DNA of 64,000 nt, from the NCBI GenBank assembly GCA_018389105.1, contig JACATO010002132.1:186001-250000 (forward strand), in the 5' to 3' direction. Source of the stretch: Nautilus pompilius. Its lineage: Eukaryota; Mollusca; Cephalopoda; Nautilida; Nautilidae. Of the stretch, positions 35,559-48,883 are shown in pieces (the stretch's first letter is position 1; each line of letters begins with the position of its first letter). The translations under genes were made by a program, and so were the position numbers. The notes below the pieces were generated by a model. It had not been told where the DNA came from and searched no databases. It saw nothing but the letters and a program-made list of their open reading frames with translations.

Positions 35559-36948
35559 TTGATTTTATGTTCTAGTAGGACCTAGATGAAGGTCCTTGGC
35601 ATTTTGGAGTCAATGGACGGCCCAAATTACTTGACAGAAAAAAGAGGGAGGGAATTTTGCGCTACTTGTGACATCAGATCGACTTAAACTAAAGTAAGAC
35701 TAAGCCCAGTGAGTACAGCGAACTACAGGTTGGGGTTGCTGATAAAGGTAAACATAGCTGGCCATGTCATCTGGAACATGAGAGGTCTTGTTTCATGATA
35801 ACAGCAGCAGCTCGAATTACAAAGACACAAACATTAACCAAGAATCTTCAAGTCTACGAGAAATAGCGTGGCTTTGTCACACATACACACACACACACAT
35901 GCACACATGCACAAAGCCCCCGGGGTTTCTATTCTCCATTTACAACCTTTTTCTTTTCGTTAAAATTTACATCTTAGTTTTCACCAAAAAAATAATATTG
36001 ATTCGATGGAGTCCTGCACCCCATTTTTAAATATCTCTCTTTAGGATATGGTAAATTTCTGCTTTTTCTAATTTCTCAATGGCTAGACGGGAAAATGAAG
36101 CATGTCACATTCATCAGTAAATGGATCTTGTCACTGCCACTGCTCTCTTCAGCCATCTTTAGCCTGTTCCCTCTTCAGGAGGGGAAAGAAGAGAGAAAAA
36201 CAGTTTTAAATGCCTTTGTCAAAAAAGATTTATCAAATTCATTAACTTATTCAACAAAATGTAAAAAAAAAATAGTCCAAGTCTGCATTCGACAAAAGAT
36301 TTTTTAATCTCCCGAGTAAAAAAGATGGAACTCAAGCAATCATAGGACGAGTTCTCTGCATGACTACGTTACCCGCCACCTAGTGGCCGACAAAGCAGTG
36401 GCTCTGACATCTTGGCCAAGTAGTCACAAGTCCAAACCATGAACAATCCATGTGATTACTAAGAAAGTTAGTTTCCAAGTTATAAAGATTCTGCTTGCCA
36501 ATTGATTAAAAAGAAAAAACACATTCCAATCACCCACTAAAACAGAGGAATGCAAAGAAACAAAAAGACCAGAAAATAGGAAGGACCGCAGGTGAGAGAG
36601 TCAGTCTCCCTCAAGTTTTACTGCAGTGTTGGGTGGGATGATGCCATGTGGATAAATAAAAGACAATGTTCCACAACATCTACACTGATGGTGGTGGAGT
36701 GTGCATGAATTTACTTTCCTCACAACTGCCATTCGTAGTTTCATTTTGAAGATTCTCCTGTCAAAACTGTCAACTACTTTTCTTCAATGGGAAAAAAAGA
36801 CAGGCAAATTATTTAAGAAACTTTAAAAAAACAGAGAAAAGCAAGCAATAATCACTTCTCTTGCACCATGTGGGTCCCTTTGTTTTTAGCTGTGCCTGTA
36901 TGTAAAAGTTTGAGCACTGGGGGTTCATAAATAGGCCAGTATGTAAAG

Positions 36949-39900
36949 TCAGGCATCTTTGAATTTGTAGCTGTGATACTTGCAGAAGATACCAGGTTTT
37001 GTGGGGGTTATTATGGGCTGAAGAGCCTGTGAAGTAAATCAGCAGGTGGATTTTAAGGAATAGCATATCAAGTGCAACGGTGTCTGCTGGGATGACTCTG
37101 GCTGGGTTACCATGGTTACAAAGCTAAATGAGATGTAAGCTTTTGTATTTAGAGTAAGTTGCATAAAAAAAAAATGTCTGAGACCATGTGAAAGAGATAA
37201 AGTTGTGAGATGTGGCATGTTTGGTTAGGACGGGGCTATGTGGTATCTGAACCCTGCTTCTCACTGCCAAAGTAAATGTTCCCACATGCTGCAAAAAAAT
37301 AAGCCCAACCTGAAATAAACAGGGAAAACATTTCTAAACTTCTAAATAGTTCAGTTGTGGAGTCTAGCATGTTTTTTGGTGGCCAACCTTTAGCAGATTT
37401 CTACTAGTTCACCAGTTTCCAATAGCACTGCATTGTGGGAACATTTTCTTACTTGTCAATGGATGGAATCCCATTTTAGATTTCCTACACTTCCAGCTTT
37501 GTATTATTCTCACTGTGAAACACAGCTACTACACAAAATCAATGGATTATTGGATCATTGGATTACTGGGCTCCCAAGGCTAATGGCTGGAGTTTGATCT
37601 CTGAGTGGGACTCACTTGCTTTGGCACATCTCCCTGACAATGGTTTCTTCTCATTCTTCTCCACCAATTGGCTACATGAGTTTCCTCTCACATCTGAAAA
37701 ATGAAGAGTTCTAGTAGGGATCTCCCTGCTAAAGTTAGAAGTGCCAGGCCCCTTATGGTGCAAGACAGGCAATGTTCTTTAGTGGATGACCATGGGACTA
37801 TGTTCCCTCTGATGTAAAGAGGTCATCTCCATTGTAGAGACTGGCATACAGCACAACATTATCATTAATAAATAACATAGATCCAAAAGATGATCTTTAC
37901 ATGCAATTAAATATGAAAGATAGTGTAAAAGCAAATAAAGATGGCCTTTGGGTCTCTGTAAATTATTAAAGATGAAAGTGACTTTCTCTAATGTTTATTA
38001 CAATGCCATACTGAAAAGATATGTGTGCTGCTAGCTCTCACATCTCTGTGGAGAAACCAAACTTTCTGTCTGTTGGGTAGATATAAATATTTGGGTCTCA
38101 TACATTTAAGTGCCAGGCAATGTGGCTCAGTGGTGAGAGTGTTGGCTTCAGAACATAAGGGCCCTGGGTTCAATTCCCACTGCTGGCACATTGTTGTGAC
38201 CCTTGAGCAAGGTACTTTACTGGCTTTGCTGCTCAGACAGAGGAACCAAGGGCAGGGGGATGCTCTATAGCCATGACAAGGAAAAGTCAAGAATAAACTA
38301 CTGCTGAAGATGGATGCACTAGGCCAGAGTGCGCATAATGATGGTGCAATGCATCCCACTCTTATGAAATGAGTGATTGAAAAAGAAGAAGAAGAAGATA
38401 CCTTTAAGTTGAGAATTTGAGCTTGTAATCCTTTAATAAGTTCTGCCTGCTGAATAGTCAGTTTGTTTACGGAATCCAAGGTCTCCTGATAAACCGTGTC
38501 CAACTCGATCTGTCCAAAAAGAGCAGAAATCTTCAGTGACACCAGGCAGAAGGAAAAATAAACTATCAGATGTGTACTGCCACACCTTGCAGAAATATAT
38601 CTGACAGAGAACATAATAAATATTGTAGCTACAATGCAAAGTTTAAGCTGTAGCCGTGAGTCACCCTCGTCATCATTTATGTATAAGATCTTTTTGGAAT
38701 ATTTGTATGCTGCATTAAAAATTTGGGGTATTTTTCCTGTGTGTGTGTGTCGAAAACTACAAGTGGTATGCACTTCCACACACAATGTGATGCAACTTTA
38801 TGAAGAAAAATTAGCAAATTCTAGGTTGATGCAAAACTGTTATATGATATACTAGGTGATAAATCACAGGAAAAAGGATGTTCTTCACTAGGATTGGTAC
38901 TTCATTATTTACATGGTCTACCCATTTGAAATTAAACACTCTAAGACTAACAATGTGATGTTATAATGAAGCCGACAATACCAGGGAGTCTATGAATAGG
39001 TTTAGTACTTTAAAAAAACAATAAAAAAAAAGTTTAGAGTAAACACAGATAAATAAACCAGTTCATGTGACTGCACATCTTTTCCAAAAAGATTAGAATT
39101 GTTGTTGATCAGAAACCTTTAGGAGCACATATCTTGTAAGCCAAACAGGTGCTGAAAGTTTTACTTATATAATTATAATAATATATATATATAATTCTAA
39201 CATCTGCTTTGAAGAAAATATTTTATCATTATATTAGTCAAAAGCTGCTAACATTCAGGGGATACAACATTTATGTCATACTGTTGTTAAATACCGTAAA
39301 GAATGCAAATTTGTAATGTGTAAAAACTATACTCTGAGGAGATATTAGTGGTGGTAAATGTCAAAGATTTCATCCTTGAACCTGTCATGGTGCCACTCTT
39401 GAAAACACGGAGCTCAGTCTTGCCATCCCAGCCAATTCCTCCCCACACCACCAATAAGCCATCTCCGTATTAGTCAAGTTCAGCAATATGGCCATCTTGA
39501 AAGCTCTTGGTTGGTCTTCTCTGCACTCTGGCATATTGATCTGTAAACAGTCTTTACCCTAGCACTATTGCACTCTGTGGTGATTACATACTGTTAGCCC
39601 AAAGTACAGTTTGTACTGAAAGACTGAATAACTTGAAGGTCAGATTTCAAACGAGTTTCTGTCCAGAAATGGGATCTTCACTGAGAGAAAGTAAAAGAAA
39701 AACCATACTGCCATTCACTTACCAGCTTTTTAGTCATCTCACTACGGATGTCATGGATGACTGTGCCTATTTGGGCTTGGGCATTTGCAATGCTTGATAT
39801 TGTTGGCTTTGATGTAAATTCTAATGGAGATAGTGAAATACTCTCTAATGAAGTAGCTGTTGCTGCTGAACATTGTCTGAAATTATAAAGGGAATCGTTT

Positions 39901-42900
39901 AGGCCAAGCAGTATATTCAAAATATTAATTGCTAACGAAATTCAGTTATGTCACTATTCTGACAAACAAATAGTTTGAAATCAGCAATGCTAAATGATCC
40001 ACAGGATTTTAATGAATTTATATTTTCATACTAGATACTTCTTGCTGTTAATGAACATTTCTGAGAATTCAAGGCTACTAACAGAAACAATATGATGGAA
40101 AGAGGCAAAGGAGTACACTACATCTATCAAAACTGTGATTTCTAAACCATTGGCATTTTAACTTAGTAATTAACCTGTCTCTGTAAAAATAAACACACAC
40201 AAATGAAGATAGATAATAATACAAAATCAAGACAATGTTACTCACTTTCAACAAGAACAGAATAAACAACTTTGACACAGACAAGCAAACACTGAAAAGT
40301 AACCCAGACTGACGTTGAATAAAGAATAGACAAATTAATTTTTTTCAAAAAGGTGGGGGAGTTTGTAAGTTTGCTTGAAATAAGTAAATAATTTATTTCT
40401 AACATCAAATCTAAGGTGTTTGCATTTGGCCTGAATGCCTCTCTGATGTGGCAAACCCAAAATCGAAACTTTGTGGTGCACAATTGCTCAGCTGTTTCTT
40501 TGCAATGGTGACCTTCAGCTGAAGCTCTTGTGGCTCCAGGGATTGGCTGGAGGGTATCGGCAATGCTGCGGTCACGAGTTCAAACCACCGGGAATCTGCA
40601 CAATTACTATGGAGTTCCTTTTGGGGAGATTAATTTCCAGCAAGTTTAGAGAGAAAACAATTATTCTTTATGATAAAAGTCCAGTTGCTTTTGGTTTCCA
40701 AAAATCCAGGCTCATACCAGTATTTAACGTGTCATGTGCATATATGTTTAAAATTATCTTTAAATCATGCAGAACTACTAACCTTTTCACTTCAGAAGTC
40801 CACTTAGCATAAAAATGTTTGCTGTTATTTAACCAAGTCTTTTGGTCAGTAAACACACACATCAGTCTCCTGAACACGTCAACAAAGACTTTACATTCCA
40901 GTTTCATTCACAGGAGAACCCGGAAGTATGAACTTCTTGTTAGTAACTTTATTTAACTAAGCATGTCATTCTTTCAATATTTTTGGTTTCATCTGAGCAC
41001 AAACCTAAGATTTTAGAAATGTATCAAAGGGAAACAACCCAACATGTAGAACACTCTGACATCACAATACAACATTAAAAATTCTATAAACGCTTAGCTT
41101 AGTTACCAGGACACAAGGCTCCCAAAGAAGCCAAATACCCATCAGTATGAGTTAACTAACTAAAAACGCTGGTGACAGCTCATAAATCAAAGGGGCAGGA
41201 AGTTTTCAACTTAAATATCACCCTTGTTTTTACATAAAAAGAAAATAAAAATGCGTAGAAGTACACTGATCTTAAATTAAAAAAAAAAAGAAACGTGACC
41301 TGTTCATGTGAATATGTAAATATTGAATTTTCCACCCCCCAACAATACACAAAACTTGTAAGTTTTAATAGTTTAAGATGTTCTTTGTAACTATATTGAT
41401 TCATAGCATTTGTCATGCAAGTAAAACATCTGTCCCCTGTCCAAACACCGTGAATGCTTTTACTCTAGTAAGGACTTCCCAGCATCCTGCTTTCAGAAAG
41501 TGCTCCACATCTGACAGACCCTTTACTTCACTTCAAAATTCTACCGTCTTCATTTATTATTATTTTGCTATGACCGGGATTAGTTTTGTTGTCAGTTTTA
41601 CACAGTCTGCAGCTTTGCTGCAATCATTAGTAACGATGAAAGTAAGTGAAGCAGAGTGGATCCCAGACTAGCAGCACCGGGAAGTGACCATTGCAGCATT
41701 TAATCATGTTATCCTCAAGAAGCACAAGATGGATTTGGTCCAAAGCTCAAGGAAATTACAAACTGGTAGCCATAAGTGTGGACCCTATATTACAGATGTA
41801 AACAAAAACTGGAAAAATCTTTATTTTTGAACTACTGTCACTTAAGATCTCTCTCTCTCTCCCCCTTCCTCTTTTTATTTTAATCAAAGTATCATCCATT
41901 ACACTTGATGAATTAATATAATGGCAAGCTCATAATTTTGGCTGCCAGTGTATTAAAAAAGACAGTCTTCCATGATAGCTACAACACCAGAACATCAATT
42001 AAAAAGTGATGCAAACTACTGGTTGTCATGCTCACCATTTCTATCTCTCCAGCAGCAGTTTTCATTTATCCTACACTTGACTACAAACAATGAAATAGAT
42101 GCCTTTGGAAAAGTTTCCAAAAATACTAGGGAAATTCAAGGAATAAAATAGAAAAACTGATACTGAGGAGAGTGCGAATAATGTAGAGATTTTAAAAATG
42201 TATTTTTTGGAGAGAGAAAATTTGTTTACAACAGCAGTCATCTTCCATTATTCCGTGGTAGTTTCTGTTGCTAGGTAGGAATGGCTGAACAGGCTGTTCA
42301 ATTGGTCTAGCAGCTAGGCAATGAGACAAAACGACTTTATGGGGTTAGCATCCACCATTTGGTTTAGATGTAATTCTCTCTTAATTTATTTTTTTGATTT
42401 TTGGATCTTTTTAACCATTTAGTTTGTATGGGATTTACTTACATGTTTTGCCCAACACCCTCTAGTATGGGTTGTCTCGGTTATCTCCACAAAGAGATTA
42501 CCATAGTTCTGTGTGTTTTTAAAATCTTCAGTGCAGAGTTAACTTCCTCACGTGTATGAATTATAAACAACGACCATGCTCACAGAGAAAATCAGTGTAC
42601 ATCAGAGCACAATACTTAAAATGAAAATTCCATAAATTATTAATAAATGACCAAAGCAGCTAAATTCAACTGAATGAAGATGATTTTAAAAGAGACTCAT
42701 TCTTTGTTATTTTTTTTTATCCTTCTGTCATTTAAATTGCGCTTTGAGGAGATGAAAGAAACGCCAAGTCTACTGCTGCATTCCCTAAGTGAAAACACTG
42801 AATATGAATCATGCAAAAGGTTTTAGGAAACAATACCTCAGCGGTGTTGTCAGCAGGTCCTCGGAAAAGGCAATGGATTTATGGGGTTTCAGAGTGGAAC

Positions 42901-45900
42901 TCCACCACTGGTTTTCTGCAATTCCAGCCTTCAGCACGGGACTAAATCGCTCGCTGGGAACGCGAGGAGGACGTCTGTGATTTGTCTCACCACCACTCTT
43001 CAGGGTGCTGAGGCTCCGTAGCATTTTCCTGGGTCCGCTGTGAAATGCCACCTTTGGCGAAAGAGGGATGCTTGGATCTTTGGCAGAACCATGACTACTG
43101 GCTTTTTTTACATCGTGGGCAGTTTTGTGTTGGCTGTGCACCTGCTGAGAGCCACCTTCTGGCACAGACACCGGTTCCATGGTGTTATCGCACATGCTGA
43201 CATCTGTGGTCTCCGAGTCCATCTTTTCATACTCTGTAAGGGTGGAATCAGAGTCGCTGTCATCGGGCCTCACAGCGCAGTACCTGACCCCCTGTGAAAA
43301 CTTTCTCTGGTGAACTATACTAGAAAGCCGCCTCCCATGCTGTCTGTGCTTTTGTTTCTGCAGGTTTCTCTGTTCACTGTTGCTTGAGTGCAGTTCAATG
43401 TTTGTACCAACGGGCTCCTTTGCGCATTCAGAACTTGTGCACATGGCTGACAGTTCATCCTGGATGCCATCTGACTGATTGTACCTACTACTGCTTTTTG
43501 CAAACATCAAGGGGAGCCTTTTATGAAGCAGGCGGCAGAGAGGAGAGCTTTTGCTCTTCCGCTTGCAGGACCGATTTTGCTGTACTAACAACTGCTTCGT
43601 TCTGGGTGAACGACAGATACGGGACAAAAGCTTATCAGCATTTGACTGTGGGAGCTGAGTGGTTTCCTTGTAATTATCTTTGGTTAAAGCCAGCTGGAGA
43701 CCTTTCTGAACAAGCTCTTTGCAAGCAGACTTGGAAGAAATGAGGATGTTCTTTCGATGGGCCTCTATCTGTTTTAGTCTCTTCTGGCCATATTCTCGGA
43801 TGATGGACTGAAAGTATGCAGGCGAGGAGAAAGATAAGCACGTAAGAAGCCGACAAAGTTTGCAGACGGAAGAGTTATTTTCTATTTTTTTCCCTTTAAT
43901 TCAAAGACACAGTTCTTACTGCATGAGATTGTGCTAAAAATGCAAATGTTACATGAATGACATACTTGCTCGTCTTTAAAGCAAGTTAACCCTTAAAATA
44001 CCAGTAAGTTATGCTAAACTGTTTTCGTAGAACACTGCATAACATGCATGCATTCATGACCGCATAAATGTGAACAGAGTTTAGTCACTACAAGATATAT
44101 ATATATAAACAGACTTCCAAACTTGAATCAAAACCATTCTGGAACCATGCATAGCACTGGTAAAATATAAGTGATCCGTGGGGTGGGGGTTGAGCCATTT
44201 TCCTATGCACTGACAATGTGAGTGGAAGTAAGTAGTCTTGTTCTGTGAGACTGCAGCCCATTCATGGCACAGACCCACCTTTGTACTATATGGGAAATGC
44301 GATAAAGGAGCAGCATCATCCATGAAAGTACTGTCTTTTGGACATGACCACCGGAACAGATAGACCAAAAGTCCCTCTTGGAGAATTTTGATGCATTTGG
44401 CAAAGGCCGCAGTTCCTTTACAGACCACCAAATCTGTGACACGTCCACTCACCCAAAATGCATGAACACCATAACAGACAAGCCGCCATATTTTGTCATG
44501 GCTTGCATATTGGTCAATGAAAATCCCAGTCCAGCCATGGCTGCTGTCTAAGAGCTGCTTTAACTTGTACTCAGTGGAAAAGAACAACAGTGTTCCAAAC
44601 ACAAGAGCACAGTAACATCTGCATTACCTATCATAGATAATGATTGGTACTGTGAGAGGTTGTTTGAGAGTTTACTCTCTTCCACTGTATCTTGTGCTGT
44701 GAACGTCTGTGCCTTTTGCTACATATCTAGCTGATTTCTAGGGTTCAGTTTTCATGCTCCCTCTCTCAGCATGAGGTTCATTCTTTAACACTATGACCCA
44801 TCATAAAGGTAGATAGCTGTAGACAGCCAAAAGAATTTGTAAGAAAGACCCATTAATTATTTTTGAAAGTGTACAAAAGATCTTGACCTCAGAGTTCAAA
44901 ATGGAAAGATTTCCAATCATTCCACATGATTTAAATGCTCCAAACAAAATGGTATTCTAAAGCAACTTCTTCATAAACAAGAAAACATTAGGCACGAAAC
45001 ACACACACATATAAGGACATACATACAAATGGAATCTGGATGGATACCATTATGGTGATGCTATTTCATTTGCTCTCCATAACGTGTGTGTGTGTGTGTG
45101 TGTGGGGAAAACATATTTAGTATATTACAATTTTAAAAAACTGTTGACAGAAATGATTTAATGTAGACTTATAGAATTCTTTGTTGCCACTGTGGAAACT
45201 ATGTCAGAATTATTTAGTTTTCTAATGCTACAGAATATATTCAATGATTTTAAAACTGGGTGTAGCCTCCCTACAGCCCCAACCAAGAAATCAGGTAAGG
45301 TAACATTAACTTTGTGGCTGCCATTTGCTGGCATTGTTTCGAGTGGAATTGTTTCATTGCTTGGCCATGTTGTGGTGATCAGTGTTTGTCTGGAAATGCA
45401 CAGTGGACATTGTTTTTTTTGAAAGTCTGCTCATAACCTTGACATTGTGCGTACCATGAAGATTCTCGTAAAAATGATTTTTTCAAAACCTCGGTATTGC
45501 TTTTTTTGAAACTTTGTACAGTAAGCGCAGTGCAAAGACTGCTGTATTTTTCAGACATTTTGTTTTTCTAAAAGAAATTCTTATTGATAAAATTTAACTC
45601 ATGAAAAATAATTATATATTTTCAAGGTGCAACAACAACAACAACAACAACAAAAATTAGCCCACTAGAAAGGGTGGTGGTCCGGTGCTTAAACAAGTGG
45701 ACTGCTAAGATCAAGAGCCGAAGAAGTAAAGATCTCTCTCCCTATGGGAATGGCTTGATTTTGTGTACCTTCCTGGCATCATTTCTTCTCACTTCTTCCC
45801 CAGCTGGCCACATAAACTTCCTCCCTCGGCTAAAAGATGGAGAGATCTAGTTAAACTCCTTCACCGGGGTGTTCGCCTTGTAGATTCCAGTGTATACCAA

Positions 45901-48844
45901 CAACAACGGTGATTTACTTGAGCATTTTCTCTCATGAGAACTGTATACAAAAGGTTTTTAAAAGTTACACATGGCGTCTAAATAAAACACTGTGTGAAAT
46001 GGATTTAAACGTTATTTTCCCATAAGCTACTGTAAATACAAATCTTGCTTATGACGAAACAAATACTAATAAATGTATAAAATATAAGAGGAAAAACCAC
46101 AGCAAAAGATGTTGGCAAACAAAAGCAGGTTAGATTGGTAAACCAATTAGAAATATTTTCGCCTTAAGCTGAGTTCGTTTCCAACCAAGCAGCTACAAAG
46201 TACAAAAGATGTTCAATGCTATTTCAGCTGGGCTTCGTTTGAAGCGTTGTTAGTAACAACAAATAAGTTAAACGTTTCCCTTAATCTGTGCTACTGTTCT
46301 ACTATTTTGGTGCAACTTTACAGGTTGTAGATTGGTGGCAGATCAACCCATGACAACTGATTTAATGTCCGTGCCAAATGTAAAAAGACCAAAGAGGCTG
46401 TTGCTTAGGGATCTTATTATTCTAAGATGTAGGTACTGATGGGTGTGTAAAGTGATCGTGAACAAACAGTCAGGCCTTCAAACTTTCTCTGCTTGAGGGA
46501 AGCACTGTAGTTCGAAGAGAAATCTACTTTTAGCCTCTGAACAAGGAAGTGACCACTAAGTGGTAAGGTGAGGTATTGCAGCTAACACCAGTTCACGGTT
46601 CAATGTCACTAACTGGCTAATTTCCACATGTCAGCTCATAACAGGCATCATCATAAGGTAAATTAAGAAGCATGTTTTTATTTTTCTGTCAAAAGCAAAA
46701 AAATAATAATAATAATAATATAGAAGAAAGCATTCACTAAAGCTGCAACACCAGTTTCACTCTGTTTTTCGAATCTAAAACAAGCTTCGCTTATCTGCTG
46801 ATAATTCAGAAAATATTCCCATAATGCACTGCTACATCATATGACCCACCATTATTGCACACAATCATCCTATTTTTGTTTAAATGCAAATGCTCAGTTG
46901 TGTTGTCCAGAAAATCCTACCCTGCTGCTGTTATGTCAGTCAACTTTTGGCTAAGGTGCTGTAGTATGCCACCTTCTGTAGCAATACATTGTAGAATATT
47001 GCTTTAACTTTGAACTTCTTTTTTGTTGTACATCCCCCTCTTTACACAGATCAAATGCGTTGTTTGTTGATTGTTTTCTTAAGAAGCCCCTTGATTAAAT
47101 CTACTTCACCTTATTTATAAAACAAAACTTGGCAGAGGTAATCTACAAACACAATGCAGAAGATTTCAGACAGGCACCTGAATGGAAGTCTTCATCAACA
47201 ATTATTCTTAATTTCTATATTTTATGGTTCTTTCTCATGTATTTGATGGACTGCGACATGTTAACTACATTTTACATATCATCGTTGAGAGGGAGAGAGA
47301 AATCAGACAATTATGCAATAACGATCAGAGAGAACCACAGGTAACAGGTCTTCTTTCTGCTTTAAATTAACTAAGAAACTCAATGAGAATCAACTACAGG
47401 TGAATTCCTTTTTTTTTAAAACCCTCCAAAAAAAGAAAACCCCTTGGTCTTGCCAGATTTGCTTTTTTTCCAACCAATTTTTCCTAAAGGAGCAAGACGA
47501 TAAAACTGTAGCCATTTTATACTTGCAAGCCTTAGTCATCTTTAAACGAATATAACTATAAAAAAATACACTGTTGTTGTCAACACACTTAAAACCCTTC
47601 ATTACTTTAGGGGTCACCTCTCAAACATCTAAAATAAGAATTGGGGTTAATTGAATATATTTGATTATTCGCCATTTTTTAAAATGCTCAGAATCTGGCG
47701 AGTCTTTGCGAGGGACTGCTTATAAGCAGAATTGTTTTTAGCTACAAGCTGAAGTAATTGTTCAATTTCCTCAGATAACTGCAAGTACAAAGTAAAAATA
47801 TAAACACAGAACATTCTACACACACATAGACAGGAAGTTTTAAAAAAAAGAACACCTTTCAAATAGAGTCTTTCATGACAGCCGCATAAACATCCGTCCA
47901 AGAGCTATTTAAAATAGTAGGGTGGTGTCAGGTCGTCGAGGTTGAGGGCCTGAGCCCAAATCCAAGAAACATTATAGAAAACTAACCTTTTATCATAGAG
48001 CTACTGCAAACATACAAACCCTTTTATAAAATAATCCAAAAAGTAATCTTATTGTAAATAATCAAAACTTTTACCATTTAGTTATTAACAAAACATTGGC
48101 CCTATAGTTATTATAAGCAGTCTATTCTCCCCTATAATCACTAATCTTTTTTGCCATAGAGTAAACAAGCACAACAGTTTCCCTATCATCATTAGAAACA
48201 AAGACAATCATAACACCATACTTATTATAAACAGTCTATTTTGCCCTATAATTAATGGAAACAGTCTCTTCTGCTGTATAGTTGTTGCAATCAAACAACC
48301 ATCGTCCTATAGTTATTGAAACAAATATAGACATTGCCATATAGTTATAGTAAAAAAAAAACATAACAACTGCCCTATAGCTCACGGTGGAAATGGAAAA
48401 AGATTTACGCTATTTTCAAATATTATACACAGAGTTACAACACCTTTCTGAACTAGTATTTTACTCATAATTATGACATTACACCACATAAGTACCTACA
48501 CGAGTTTCTGCAAATACTGTTTAGGTGAGTCCTTGCTTTGTTCCCGAAGACTACAGCATGCAGCATAGTCCACGCTTCTCCGACCTTATTGTAACCATTT
48601 TTCCCTGTATTGAGTGGGAGAGGGGGATCAAAGAGGTGGAGAGGTGGTCCATTATGACCTTGTGTGTGTGGGGGGGGGGGGGGGGCGGAGAATCTCCAGT
48701 AGAGAAGCTCAAAAGATCTCTTCCCTGAGAGAGCTAAAGACGATGACTGTCTCTCTCTCTCCAGTCGGCTCCATCAGCACGGACGGCTTCACGTGCAGAA
48801 ATTGATACTACTATCCCTACCTGACCAAGACAATTTCTAACTGG

Positions 48845-48883
<39 letters not shown>

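Noticed and set aside
37988-38785. 265-codon minus-strand open frame
   Set aside because: It reads from intron through channel exon 38402-38509 into the antisense SINE; only the exon part is coding.
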